From NCBI GenBank assembly GCA_034766995.1, contig CM068313.1:11463012-11527011 (forward strand): DNA of 64,000 nucleotides, written 5' to 3'. The notes under the pieces were generated by a model, which worked only from the letters and a program-made list of their open reading frames with translations, was not told where the DNA came from and did not search any database. Position numbers and translations under genes: made by a program. Below are positions 1 to 11,834 of this stretch, in pieces. How positions within the stretch are numbered: position 1 is the stretch's first letter; every line of letters begins with the position of its first letter. The DNA is from Acanthacorydalis orientalis. Its lineage: Eukaryota > Arthropoda > Insecta > Megaloptera > Corydalidae.

Positions 1-669
1 TTCCATGCAGCTAATTGCTGAAATTAACATTCTTCGGCCATATATTATACGTTTTAACGTCGAATATAGATTTAACAATAACGTATCAGTAGTTTTATAT
101 TTTAAACGCACTGATTGTTGCATTAAGCGTTTCAGATTTGTCGGAAACGATCTGTAATGAAATATCGGATCTGTGTTCGACGACAGTGACGTTTTTCCAC
201 GTCCGAGATGAGCAGTTTTATGTAAGATTGTTATCTGTCCGATAAGGAGATGGATGATGCAGATATCTGAACAAGAAGCATATTTCATTTTAAGAATGTG
301 TTAAGTAATATTTCATCGAATTTATAAATTTATTTAATTTTTCTGACAAACTCAAATCCAATAAAAAAATAGCTCTCTCACAATTCGCATTTACAAAAAT
401 CAAAATCATTAATTAATTATTAGATATTTTTGTTCGTTTAAAAGAGGAAGGAAGAGGGTGAAAATTTAATTTGTGAATGTGAATTTAGCCCCAGAGCCAA
501 AAAATCAACAATTTTTTATTTACTCAAAAATTTCCGACTGAAAATGAAAATTCTGTCAAATAGACTGAAAGAGTAGACTCTTCCTATTATATATAACACT
601 ATTTCTTCAGAATAATTCTCAGTAGATTTTTTTACAGTATACCAGTGGTATCAATATAGGGATTTTAAT

Positions 670-838
670 GCATCTTGGCGCTCTGAAAATGATGAGATCG
701 TCATCGAATGCTCATAAAGAACGATTAAAAATGATCAGTAATTATTTATTGAACATTTTTGATCAGAAACATTTTTATGTTGTGGGCTGAAAAAATAATT
801 AATTCCTGAAAATGAATTCAGAACTGTATTTTGAATAT
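670..838. repeat. Foldback repeat F, right half
   Basis: This entry defines the family. The half-unit runs: a centre near gcgctctgaaaatgatgaga, then tcgaatgctcataaagaacg, then aaaaatgatcagtaattatt, then gaacatttttgatcag, then a t/g-rich stretch and a gaattcagaactgta terminus. Other copies show the same string or its reverse complement. An isolated terminus of the same type is at 470-490. A mariner mini-element follows at 841. Confidence 0.65.
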
Positions 839-840
839 AT

Positions 841-918
841 TAGGTTGATAGAAAAATAATTGCGGATTATGACCTCCAAATTCATATACTTTTCTGCAAT
901 TATTTTCCTACCAACTTA
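841..918. mobile_element. 78-bp mariner family A mini-element
   Basis: Two family A TIRs face each other with only the 3' subterminal piece between them (tgacctccaaattcatatac). Both ends have TA, as expected for mariner target duplication. It is the extreme product of internal deletion and can fold into a hairpin. Confidence 0.7.
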
Positions 919-1502
919 ATAAAATGTGTTTGAAATATGTGATGACAATGTGCGTTGATTAATACATATTATGTAAACATTCTAAAAAAATAATGGACTG
1001 TTTTACAAAAAAAAACATGTTGAATATTAAAAAGTTAACATACACATAAATAAAACTATACAATTCCAAAAACTTCATTTTCAACCAGTACCGAATCCGT
1101 TTTTGAACTCGTACTCGTGATAACCGAATTACTGAGACTCTCTGTCCGACGCTTATAAAAAAATATATGCGCGTCGCAACATTGAGCCGGATGCTGAACA
1201 AATAATCGCGAGTAGATTTCCCTGCTCAGTAACAATTGACGGGGAATTTTTTTTTAATATTTGTTATATGAAAACAGGTCCGGCTAAATATGTAACTCGT
1301 GGGCAACAAGTTGCTTGCGGCTTGTAAACAGGATTTGTTATTATTAGAAAAATATATTCCAATAAACGTTAATTGATTTATGGACATCTATTCAGCAATA
1401 AATATTTTATATTGTTTCTTATTCGCCGGTTGATGTTTTATAAATAGATAGGGGCACTCATAAATTTGTTGGAATTTTATTTTAGCTTGTAAATTTTAAA
1501 TA

Positions 1503-1572
<70 letters not shown>
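1503..1572. repeat. (TA)n microsatellite
   Basis: About 70 bp of TA dinucleotides with one tg interruption. Confidence 0.95.
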
Positions 1573-1578
<6 letters not shown>

Positions 1579-2112
1579 GAATCTATATCTATTTGCTATA
1601 TATTTTTAGATCTTTAGACCTATTGAGATCAAATTTTACAAATTTATTCCAAGTAACTAACATTACAATAATAAAGATTCAAAATTTATCAGGCGACATA
1701 TTAGCAGTGACAACTATTGACTTCAGTTGATTGTTTATATGAAATCCGTGTTTCTGAATCAACAATTTCATTAAATACAATGACATTTGACTTTTTCATG
1801 TTTAACAATCGAGTAATTATTAATAAAAAAAATATTGTACCTAGTTATAAATATTCCAAGGAACTGTCTTGTAAAATCATGTATTTAATTAAATACATTT
1901 TTATTTAGCATCGCGCTTTATATTTACAATTATAATTTTATGTTATAATATAGTATAATTAATCATGAGTTATTTTTCTCAATTTTAATAATTTATACGT
2001 GAGATATAATTATTATCGTTCACATTACCTTTTTTTCGTGTACACCTGTTCGAGCTTGCGTTCAGAGTAATTTCAATTCGGTGTTTTTATATTTTTTACT
2101 AGCATCAAAATA

Positions 2113-2192
2113 TCAGGTCGGTAGGGAAATAATTGCGGTAATGTATAAGAATTTGAAGGTTATAAACCGCAATTATTTTTCTACCAACCTAA
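2113..2192. mobile_element. 80-bp mariner family A mini-element
   Basis: This is the same structure as at 841-918 in the opposite orientation. The left TIR is aggtcggtagggaaataatt and the right is aattatttttctaccaacct, with the piece tataagaatttgaaggttat between them. Confidence 0.72.
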
Positions 2193-3315
2193 TGACACGA
2201 TTTGTGAAAAATAATCTTCATCGGACGTATTATAATCATTAGTGGATTGTGGTTCTTCAATTACCTCATGTTTTCGATTCGACATGACTATTAACATTAT
2301 ACAGCCTTAGAATAGAATAAGAAGCAGGTCTAAACCTATAAATGTTATAATTATCACACAATACTCAATGAAAATAAAGAAATTAATATCTCCTTCTCAT
2401 CCATGAATAATCAAATTTTTATTTGTAAAAGTCTTCGATTGAAAACGATCTGAACGTACTACATAATTCATGTATAAATATTCTTCTGAACCTCGTTTCT
2501 TGAATATATCACTTAAATCACATCTTTTTGATACATTTATCTATATTTTACGATTATAAATAGTTTATTTAATAATCTTAATATGAATCCAGTCAATAAA
2601 TTACTCATTTTAAAAAAGAATGCTATCTAACTGAAATGATAGTAAGATAATACTTATCATTTACACCGCACTTGTATTATTGTTTAGAATACTATAGAAT
2701 ATTTTTTTCTTGTGATTTTTACATCTGTAAATTGCATAAATAATTTCATCTGTTGTCATTTTTTTTATTAAAATGGAAATAATACATAGAAGTGTTTAAA
2801 AAAGAATGCACGTTTAGTTATCCGTATTGTTATATCGGCTCAAGCAAACAGAGATGCTGAGGAGTTGGGTAGAGGTTTCTATTTTACTTGAAAGTTACCC
2901 AATATTATAATTAGAATATTTGGATATTATTCTCAACCCGACGTGTAAAATAAAATATGCTGCAACTTCATCAACTAACTCGTTTCAAAGATGAGACGAT
3001 TTTTTTTACAAACACACATATTGGGGGTTCAAAGACGCAGGATCTAGAAAAGATTAATTTAGAAATTTCATGACTTTCAAATGGTAAACTTTGTTACATT
3101 CTCAGTGCTTGTTGTTTTTTTTTTTAAAAAAAAGTTTTCTTAAGAAATTTATATAATCGTCTTAAATAGATGAATATCTTGAGCTGATAATAGCTTGACA
3201 TTTTTTTCAACTGGCTATTTTGATGTAATTTTTAGGATATTGAAATTAAACCATTTTAAATATAAATGCCCCAAAATATAATTATAAATTTGGAGTTTTT
3301 AGTGATTCTTTTCTT

Positions 3316-3318
<3 letters not shown>

Positions 3319-3373
<55 letters not shown>
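3319..3373. repeat. (TA)n microsatellite
   Basis: Uninterrupted TA dinucleotides. Confidence 0.95.
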
Positions 3374-3376
<3 letters not shown>

Positions 3377-3499
3377 AATATAAATACATATAAGTAAAAC
3401 TTGATCCTCTTCTAGGATGATTTTTATTCGTGTTCTGATTGGCTAATAAGGTGTGCTTATGTTTACATTCTGTTTGGTTAATTTATCAAGTTAAGTGTC

Positions 3500-3585
3500 T
3501 TAAGGGGGGAGCGAAAGGGAGCATAAGGTCTCCCCCTACCGGGGTCGGCGAGTGAAGCGAATAGGAGGCGGATCCCTCTGTTCTA
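3500..3585. repeat. GC-rich island with gagcgaaag/gagtgaagcg motifs
   Basis: An abrupt GC-rich tract in AT-rich DNA reads ggggggagcgaaagggagca, taaggtctccccctaccggg, gtcggcgagtgaagcgaata. Related motifs recur at 8653-8755. No protein match is visible on either strand. Confidence 0.5.
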
Positions 3586-3724
3586 ATAGAATTAATTCTT
3601 GTTTTTCCCCTTGAATTTAAATTAAGATTTCTAATATAGTCTCTAAAATGGATGACTGTTAACTTGATTATATGTTTTAACATTTTTTAAAAAATGATTC
3701 AATTAATTTTCCAAATAAATTGTT

Positions 3725-3860
3725 TTTCATCCCAAAAACAGTTAATATTTCTTCTGATTAAAAATGTTCAATAAATCATTATTGATTGTTACTTATACCC
3801 CTTATCAATGTCGATATCTGCATCATCAGTATGCTAAGGTACGGAAAAACTGATTTAAAA
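3725..3860. repeat. Foldback repeat F, left half
   Basis: It contains tctgattaaaaatgttcaat, attattgattgttacttata, tcgatatctgcatcatcagt and a gctaaggtacggaaaa centre, in left-half orientation. Confidence 0.6.
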
Positions 3861-4483
3861 AAACATTCTGTTTTGAACAGAGGCGTGAAAATTCAGAATA
3901 ATCGCCTATAATTTGTCTGGATTATTGATCCAATTCTCTCTTCTCTAAATGTTTTTAATAAGAGACAAAAGCATGATGTGCACGATAGATGATATTTCTT
4001 GATAATAATCTTTTTTTCTCAACAGGTGTATTGTTATCATATTTTATTCAGAATAACAGTATAAGAAAAAAATATTCATTTTTCTTGAAAGAGACTCACA
4101 TTAAGTCGTACTTGGTGAATAATGACGAAGTACGGAAGTATTGCAATATAGAGAACCCAGTCGAAATCCGAAATAAAATTAACCATAAAAATGTTGAGAA
4201 ATAAATAAGAGTCTTAATATCTGCTATTTTTTAATAAATCCGTTTTGAAATTGAAATGTTCAATGTTTTTCAAAAAATTAGAATCTTTGTGTTATTTTTC
4301 TCATTCCTCACATCACTTTTAAGCTGATATAATTCACTTATCTAATTTATTTTTAAACAAAACCTTAAAAATGAAATTTTCTGTAAATTTATATAACCGT
4401 TTACAAAAATCCCCTTCATTTAGTTCTTATAATCTCCTTATAATTAGATACGAATAAGATAATTTTATAAGTTTTTTATAGCT

Positions 4484-4486
<3 letters not shown>

Positions 4487-4551
<65 letters not shown>
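4487..4551. repeat. (TA)n microsatellite
   Basis: Uninterrupted TA dinucleotides. Confidence 0.95.
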
Positions 4552-4552
<1 letters not shown>

Positions 4553-4999
4553 GATATTCGCATTTGCTAATTATTATTCTGGCAAACAAGGAAATTATTT
4601 GTGAAAACATGTCTTCAAAGCAATTATATATAATAAAAAAAAATAATTAATAGTTATGCAATGCACATTAAATTCTCATTTCAAATAAAAATATCTAGTT
4701 TGTCTCTCGACCCTCCCCCTCCAATACCTGTACGAATCGTATCATAGAAATGCACAAATTACAAATTCAATATTTAAACATCCATCATGTGTAATTCAAT
4801 CTACAAAACGTTTAAAATCTGATCTGTACACAAATAATTACAATATATAAATATAAAAAAAGAAGACACTAAATGCTTGTAATTTATTTTCAAATGTATA
4901 TGAGAGGTAGTACATAATCAACATTTTAAGTACGTAGTAATTAAATTGAAAATATTTACACACGGGCCGCAAAAAAATACACCGTGTGTGTAATATAAT

Positions 5000-5340
5000 C
5001 TCAAATGTTTTTTCCGCACAAAAAAATTAAGAACTATTTACGTTCTTTATGTGAAACCTGCAATTTGATTTCAGTAGCGAGTTTTTATGATCGCAGACGG
5101 CCACGGTACACAAAATGGCTACCGCGTAGAGTGAAACGGCATACAGTCGGTCAGCTAATTCTTCACTATTTGTCGATAGGAAAACGTGTACAGAATCTAT
5201 ACACAAACATTGACTGCGCTGATATTTTGCGATGTAGTGGTGACCTCCTTTCATTTTGCGGAATACTTGTAAATTATTTTTTAATACACGCTCTAGTGTC
5301 CAATAGCGACAGAGATAGCCGCACTTAGATCGTTTTTGAA
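5000..5340. other. GC-richer island with small ORFs on both strands
   Basis: Open frames exist on both strands here: + 5005-5328, 107 codons; - 5027-5254, 75 codons beginning MKGGHHYIAKYQ. CpG and GC content are above the surroundings. Neither protein is recognised. Overlap of the two and the absence of splice support make it as likely to be a promoter or 5' UTR as a gene. If one is real, the minus frame has the more protein-like composition. Confidence 0.25.
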
Positions 5341-5879
5341 CGATATTGTTGTCTTTTATTTACATATTTAAACAAACAATGCGATTTTCAAAAATATTAT
5401 ACGTTTTTCTCGACACAGAAGGTTAATAATTATTGGTTTATTACGGAGTGATATAAACTATAATAAATTATAACTGTTCAATCAAATAGTTTGCAGGTAC
5501 ATAAACATTTTATGGAAACAGATATACGGAAATTGGTTCAGATTTTCTTTCAGAATTTCAACAATTGAAAAAAGTGTACATATACAAAATACCATTTTAA
5601 AAATTAACATCTACTTACATTGTCTTTTTCTGTAGTATAACTCCTATTTAACACCATTTTTTTCGTATTATTCACAGATAAATAAGTCAATAAATATTTA
5701 TATTAAAGAAACGGACATTCAATTAAATGTTAAATGAAACAAATTGAATGTTTTCAGTAAAAAACACATTTAAAATAGCGCGCGAAATGAATACCACAAT
5801 AATAAAATACGAATAAATATTTATATTGTTGTGTATATATATATTTTTTATAAATTCGCGCTTTAAAATAAACACATTT

Positions 5880-6125
5880 CACTGCGCAATGTCTGACAAC
5901 TGAATGCTAAGCAAGCGCTGGTGAGTCGATCAAAACTATCTTGAAGTTCATACAATCTCCTTCCAACTTGTTGCTGATGCGTACGCGTCGTATAGCGTTT
6001 CTAATGACGCTGACAGAGACAGATAGCTCTGCGGATTGATTGTTAACTCGAGATTATGTGAGATATGGGCATGTTAGAGAATGGAGATAAGCTTATCTCG
6101 TGTCATGAATACTGCCACGTGTAGT
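5880..6125. promoter_or_regulatory. CpG-containing regulatory-looking island
   Basis: Contains a 16-bp perfect palindrome made of two facing GATA sites (gagataagcttatctc, 6084-6099), a CACGTG E-box at 6116-6121, gcgtacgcgtcgtatagcg, and a + strand donor-like gctg|gtgagt near 5920. It could be a promoter or enhancer; no gene is attached to it. Confidence 0.3.
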
Positions 6126-7101
6126 TTATGTATATGTATATTTTTTTTTTTGACAAGTGGATTTCGAATATGAGACTTTTTTTCTTTTATTATTATTTTT
6201 TTATTACGATTTTATTTATTGTGTTTTAAATACGCTGTTGTTTTCTTCATATACAAGTTATGTGTGGTTTTAAGACAAACATTTGAATATTAGTTTCAAC
6301 AGTGATTGTTTTATAATATTTAATATATTAAACATTCTAAGAAATATATATATAGATATATATATATATACTGGCATTTTATTAACTTTTGTACAACTAT
6401 TTTTCTGATTTTTTCTGCGAAACGCCTTGAATTTTTCTTATTAGAACCAGTTTCGTTAAGTGCATTTTTATAAGGTAGTTTGTATGTACATTATTCATTT
6501 TTATATAATTAATTATACGACAAACTGGATGGAAAATAAAGTACGTAATGAAAATGTGTATTTAATAACGAGTTTTGAAAAGTATTCAGGCTATTTGAAA
6601 AAAAAACTTACTTTTAAGAGTCGTCGTAGAAAAAACTGATCACATATTTTTTTAAATATTATCTAGAAGAATTATTTAATTTATTTTTTCACATATTGAC
6701 GTCATATGTCGGGTATAAGGAATAACTGGGGTCATCTTTCCGCTTTTGTCACATCAATGATCTAAAGACATATGACTAATGGCTGAAAAAAATTTAAGAA
6801 AATCTTTTTTTGGGGTAATAGTTTTTCATGCTTTAAATCTATTATCCACATGGAAAAACTCTCACTTTTTTGAAATATTACTGCTCTAAAACCGATTTGA
6901 GATCTCAGTCATAAGTATTAGCATCTGTGTCGAATATTCAGTTTTGATTCTACGTCGTCTCATATTATTTACATTTCACATTGATTTGCTATTTAACACA
7001 TTTTTGTAATTTATATAGAAAATTATATTTATTTAAAAACTATCTTCCAGTAAAATAACGAATTACTATTATTACAAGGAAATATAGTTGGTCTCGTAAT
7101 A

Positions 7102-7630
7102 TTAGCTTAGTAGACAAATAATTGCGATTAATACACCCATTTGTCAAGTTTTTATGATTTTTCTAGCAATTTTAAGTGACCTGAACTGTTAAAAGACTAA
7201 CGCATAAATCTTGTGTAAGCTCTCGAATTGTTGTGCGTGGTTCTGATTCAACTAACGTCTTCAGTTGGTCGTTATGAACTGAAGAAGCACGCCCGAGACC
7301 TTCTTCATGTTAAAGGCTCTCGTCCTCAGCGCAAAGTTTTCAGAACCACCATTTCACCATACTTTCCTTAACAGACCCACATCAAAAGCATCGTTTAGTT
7401 CACGAGCAGTTTCTGCTGCTCTATCACCGGTTTTGAAATCATACAAATATTGCCCTTATTTGTTTTTTTCTATATTTAATTCAATAGCTCAATTTGAAGT
7501 AAAATTAATAATTAAATTAAAGTCGATGTTACCAAAATATAGACCGAAAAATGCGCTTTGAACTGTTATTAAGATGAACACGATGAAATGACACTTTCAT
7601 TGAAAAGAAGTCAGGTTAGTTTTCAAAGAA
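7102..7630 (-). mobile_element. Mariner family A deletion derivative
   Basis: On the minus strand this is the same shortened element as at 40657, 18995, 52083 and 54303. It has a leader, the transposase N-terminal helix-turn-helix region, a TVLDHLKQL-like stretch and then the 3' TIR (ttagcttagtagacaaataa on the + strand at 7102). The opposite TIR near 7630 is too degraded to read. All reading frames are broken. Confidence 0.7.
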
Positions 7631-7646
7631 CAATTTACATATACGT

Positions 7647-7695
7647 GTATATATATATATATATATTTATATATTTATATATATATACATATACA
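7647..7695. repeat. Imperfect (TA)n microsatellite
   Basis: TA dinucleotides with ttta interruptions. A shorter TA tract follows at 7888-7912. Confidence 0.85.
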
Positions 7696-8212
7696 CATAA
7701 GTATACATATAAAAGTTCATAAGAATTGGTCATATAAAAATTATTGTTTATTATTATATTTAATTGAAGATTACAATAGATTTTTTAAATAGATAATACA
7801 TTCACATAAAATTCTTTATCTACTTTTTTTAAGTAGCAAGTAACACATTATTGATATTATGTATCTTAAATTTCTTTTAAAAAGTGTATATATATATATA
7901 TATATATATATAAACTTTTGTGTGGGTGTGTGCGTGTGTATTGAAAATATTCGAAGTAATTGAATGTTCAATTGAAGTTGAGGATTTTTCGAGTACACTC
8001 GAAATAAATAATTAATAATACTTATCGAGACATTCGTACTGATTTGTCCAAAACTGAGATGTATATTCGTATTGATTAAGTATGAAAATTGAGTTTTATC
8101 AATTTTATGTAACAGATTTTGATTACTTGTATTAAAATATCATTTGATAGCCAGTGCTAATAGTATAACTTCAAATCTATGTTTTAGATTAATTGTGTAT
8201 TGTTTATTTTTA

Positions 8213-8280
8213 CACACATACACACACATACAAACATACTTGCACACACTCACACACACACATATATATATATACATATG
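8213..8280. repeat. (CA)n-(TA)n compound microsatellite
   Basis: Imperfect CA repeats pass into a short TA tract. Small open frames here (His/Thr/Tyr runs) are artefacts. Confidence 0.85.
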
Positions 8281-8497
8281 TTGGGTGAGTGCAAAAATTT
8301 GGATGGATTTCGTGATAGAAAAATGGAATAAGTAATTTGATTGCAGTAAATTTATTCATTCTACCAAGTAATTGGCATTGTTTTCTATAATTTTTCGACA
8401 ATTTTCTGGTAGCATTCGTATGCGTTTATCATAAAAGATAGCCAATTTCTCGTTGAGGAACAAAGAAATATATTTTTTCAGGTCGTAAAGAGAAGCG

Positions 8498-8499
<2 letters not shown>

Positions 8500-8559
<60 letters not shown>

Positions 8560-8580
8560 CTATCAAGCTTATATAACTGA

Positions 8581-8626
<46 letters not shown>
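8500..8626. repeat. Double (TA)n tract
   Basis: Two TA tracts (8500-8558 and 8585-8626) are split by a 26-bp spacer that reads ctatcaagcttatataactg. Confidence 0.95.
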
Positions 8627-8629
<3 letters not shown>

Positions 8630-8652
8630 ATTATTATTATATTAAGTAAAAT

Positions 8653-8755
8653 ATACGATACGAGCAAAGCTAGTCGTGGGTACGAGCGAAGTGAGTGGCA
8701 GGAAAACTTCTCGGGGGTTGAAAAACGAGTCGAGTAGGGGAAAAATCCCCCTAGT
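8653..8755. repeat. GC-rich island with cgagcgaagtgag motifs
   Basis: It reads acgatacgagcaaagctagt, cgtgggtacgagcgaagtga, gtggcaggaaaacttctcgg, and ends in a small palindrome (taggggaaaaatccccctag). An internal repeat of tacgagc(a/g)aag is visible. It sits beside two (TA)n tracts. Confidence 0.5.
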
Positions 8756-9714
8756 AATTCATTAAAAAAATTTGAGTGTAAAAATATATCTACAAGAAAA
8801 TTCAATATATTCAAAAGTACAAAACTCAAATCTAAGTTGTGAAAACACATTTTTAAAATGTTGAATCAAGTTGAGAAAAAATATTTAACACAAAATATGA
8901 AATTACGATCAAAGTATTTTACATGAAATCAATGAATAATAGATCTTTTAAATATTTGATTTTTTTTGAATGTACTAAATTAATTGATAAATATTGAATA
9001 TCTTACAATAATTTCCACCATAGTCATTTTCATAATACAATGTTTGTATTAAGAAAATCAAATATTGAATATGTAAATCGAGTGTGTAATATTATTCTAC
9101 TTACTTTACATAAATATTGATAATTAATTCAAATACGGTTTCTTTAGAAGACACTGTTCCTTAAAAATTAAAAACAAAAAGTCATAGTTCACAAGTGATT
9201 TTACAGAATTCCAGATAAAACGAAATCCATGTTTAAATATAAGACGAGTCGTTCTGAAATTCAAAACTGTTTCCAGATAATCATTCTATTTCAGTGACAC
9301 TTATAAATTTATCTGTCGAATGTCTGTAAACGATTATATATTATTTGATTTGTTTGAACTAGTCGATTCTGTGAAAAGATCTATTTTTAAAATAGCCAAT
9401 GTCCAATATATGAAAAATCGAATCGAAGGTAAATAAATTTCGAATCGTTTCAAACGAAAACAATTCAAATAGAATTACATAGAAATCTATGCCGCTTTAT
9501 CTGTTTTATTGTCAAACAAAGAATATGGTTTCGGTATATATATTTACACTTACATAGAATAATTACTAGTATTCAATAATTATATTAACAATGATATGTG
9601 TTGATAATGATTCACGACTGTTACTTTCTGTAAATTATTATTTCTGTGAACTGTGATTTGTATACTATATACATATAATTGAGACACGGATGGTATTAAA
9701 AAGACTTGAATAAC

Positions 9715-9800
9715 TATCACTTTCACAAATGAATTCTTTTTTTATTCCACGAAAAAGTTTTCGGATGAAAATGATCTCTTTTTACATTTTAATAACTCTT
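9715..9800. repeat. Foldback repeat F terminus
   Basis: The terminal part tcactttcacaaatgaattc followed by a t-rich stretch and ggatgaaaatgatc. The core is missing. Confidence 0.4.
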
Positions 9801-10118
9801 GATTATTTTTGAAAAAGAAATATGAAAATATTTTTAACCTTTTGAAGCAGGGCGTGGATCTAAAAATCCATTAATGTTTTGCAAAGAAACTATGTTCTCA
9901 GAGCGCTATCTTTGAATGATATATTTAAAGGTCACTAATCTCTTTCTAATAAGACTAAATTTAACTCTTTCATTGAAAAAAAAGTACGGTCGTCCAAAAA
10001 ATCGCTTATTTTTCATTTTAAACCCTATAAAAATTGTGAACTTGAGAATTGAGTTGAATAATATTTTTTTTCCAAAAGTTCATCATTGGAAGAAAGCGTA
10101 TAAAAATTTCGAGAGTCT

Positions 10119-10200
10119 ACATCCAGGTGCAAGATGTGACCGATGTGAAACCGTCTTGTGCACATTTGATTGTTTTAAAATTTTTCACACTCAACTATAA
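10119..10200 (+). pseudogene. piggyBac-like C-terminal cysteine-rich remnant
   Basis: The end of an open frame (9916-10200) reads RCDRCETVLCTFDCFKIFHT before a stop. This C-x2-C-x4-LC-x3-CF-x3-H pattern resembles the cysteine-rich C-terminus of piggyBac transposases. The preceding 65 residues are not recognisable. Around 10409 and 10524 a 20-bp sequence (gtccaattaatcgagaaata) occurs in inverted form and may be a decayed end. Confidence 0.4.
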
Positions 10201-11013
10201 TGGTATTTCTGAAAATTTTCAAGTGTAATCAATTTTTCTGCTAACAATTATATTTCCAATCAAGATATTTATGTTTTCCCTAATATTATCAACTATTTTT
10301 AACAATATATTAGGTAGATATGAAATTTCTGATGGTTAATCTGAATTAACATACTTTTTCTTGTAACCGACAAATTTGGAATTTTTATTTTGTTTACGAT
10401 AAAAGAATGTCCAATTAATCGAGAAATATTTGTTAAAAATTTTAGCACCCTTTTCCCCTCCCCGGTTTTAAAGCGTTAATGATAAAATAAACAATTAATT
10501 TGTATAAAAGTACAGAATAGATATTTCGTTAATTGGACAAAATTGTAAGAAAATTGTATCCATTTTAATTAAGGAAACAAAATTTAATCTTGCACATATT
10601 TAAAATTACCATATCGTTTTAATTATATACTTAATTATATATTTTAATTAAATAGTCGAAGAAAACCTATTCAATCACACTAAATATTTCCCACTAATAG
10701 TTTAATCTATTTCTCGGAAATTCATTTTCAAGCTAAACTATATTCAAAATTTATTTTTCAACTTGTTATATTTGTTAAAGAAAATAAACTGAATTTGAGT
10801 GTTGAAATATTTTTTCACACTTTCATATAAATTGTACGGATTGAATTTTGTCTCTTGAATCTAAAACATCAATCGCACTAGAAAAGAAAATAAACGTTTG
10901 GATTTTCATCATAACTAGTTATTTTTCTACTGATATGAAATTAGCATGCTTTATTTTTTCTGCGAATCGAATGTTTTTAAGATACAAAAATAAACTCTAA
11001 ATTTAGTTAACAT

Positions 11014-11017
<4 letters not shown>

Positions 11018-11096
<79 letters not shown>
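11018..11096. repeat. (TA)n microsatellite
   Basis: About 78 bp of pure TA. Confidence 0.95.
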
Positions 11097-11100
<4 letters not shown>

Positions 11101-11834
11101 TGTACCTGAAAAGAATGTCGGTTTTCAAATCAAATAAGTAAATAACATTTGCAATTTTATTTATTAAAAAATAGTTTCAAATATAATTCTCTTCGTTAAA
11201 TACAATTTACCTCCATTTCTGTCAACATTTTAATTCCTCTTTCATAAAAATAAAGATGCTTTAAATTAAAATACTCATCTAGTCCATTTTAACCTCTGCA
11301 TAACTATTCAAATTTTTACCATCTAAAAAATGTTACATTGACCTGAAAAGATGGTAATCCGACTGTAAAAGATCTGGAGAGTACAGTGGATGTCGAATTG
11401 TTATCCACCTAAGCTTTTAATTTTGTCCTTTGTAATTTTTGAAACATGTGGTCGCCCATGTTGTCTTCACTCAGTTGATGTGATATCCATTTTTTCTGTC
11501 TCCACACTTTTCCACTTTTTTTGATGTGTTCCTGCCCACTTGACTAAGAGTATCCTCTCCATCCAATATTATATATACATATCTTCAATATATATGAAAT
11601 TTTCGCGATTTTTTGCTCATCTCTTCCAATAAAATCAGAGATTTTCTATACCCACGCTCTGAAGATGATGATGTTGCTTTCGAAATGCAGATAAAAAATT
11701 AAAATAGAATAAAAAAAATACTAATTTCTATTGTTTTAAGTGTTAATTTAATTCTGAACTTGATTTTAATTACAGCACCAAACTGTAAATTTGTAAAAGA
11801 TATCATAAATTGTTTATAAATGTTTATATATATA

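Larger units (their letters stand above)
919..3499. other. AT-rich intergenic DNA
   Basis: Apart from the 80-bp mariner mini-element and microsatellites, nothing is recognised. A small GC-richer patch at 1080-1330 includes TATAAAAA at about 1153 on the + strand, without an identifiable transcript. Short frames here (for example 1717-1908) have no coding character. Confidence 0.5.
6126..11834. other. AT-rich intergenic DNA with repeats
   Basis: It contains the elements listed separately (mariner derivative, microsatellites, GC island, piggyBac remnant, foldback terminus). The rest shows no exon-like frame with splice sites. Confidence 0.5.

Noticed and set aside
3989..4204. Plus-strand frame of 71 codons
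   Set aside because: Asn/Ile/Lys/Phe-rich, no motif, no splice context; chance frame.
8569..8850. Minus-strand frame of 93 codons with an Ile-Tyr run
   Set aside because: Runs through the GC island and (TA)n tract; the Ile-Tyr run is microsatellite translation. The same applies to 55981-56223, 61111-61296, 25041-25226 and 26791-26979.
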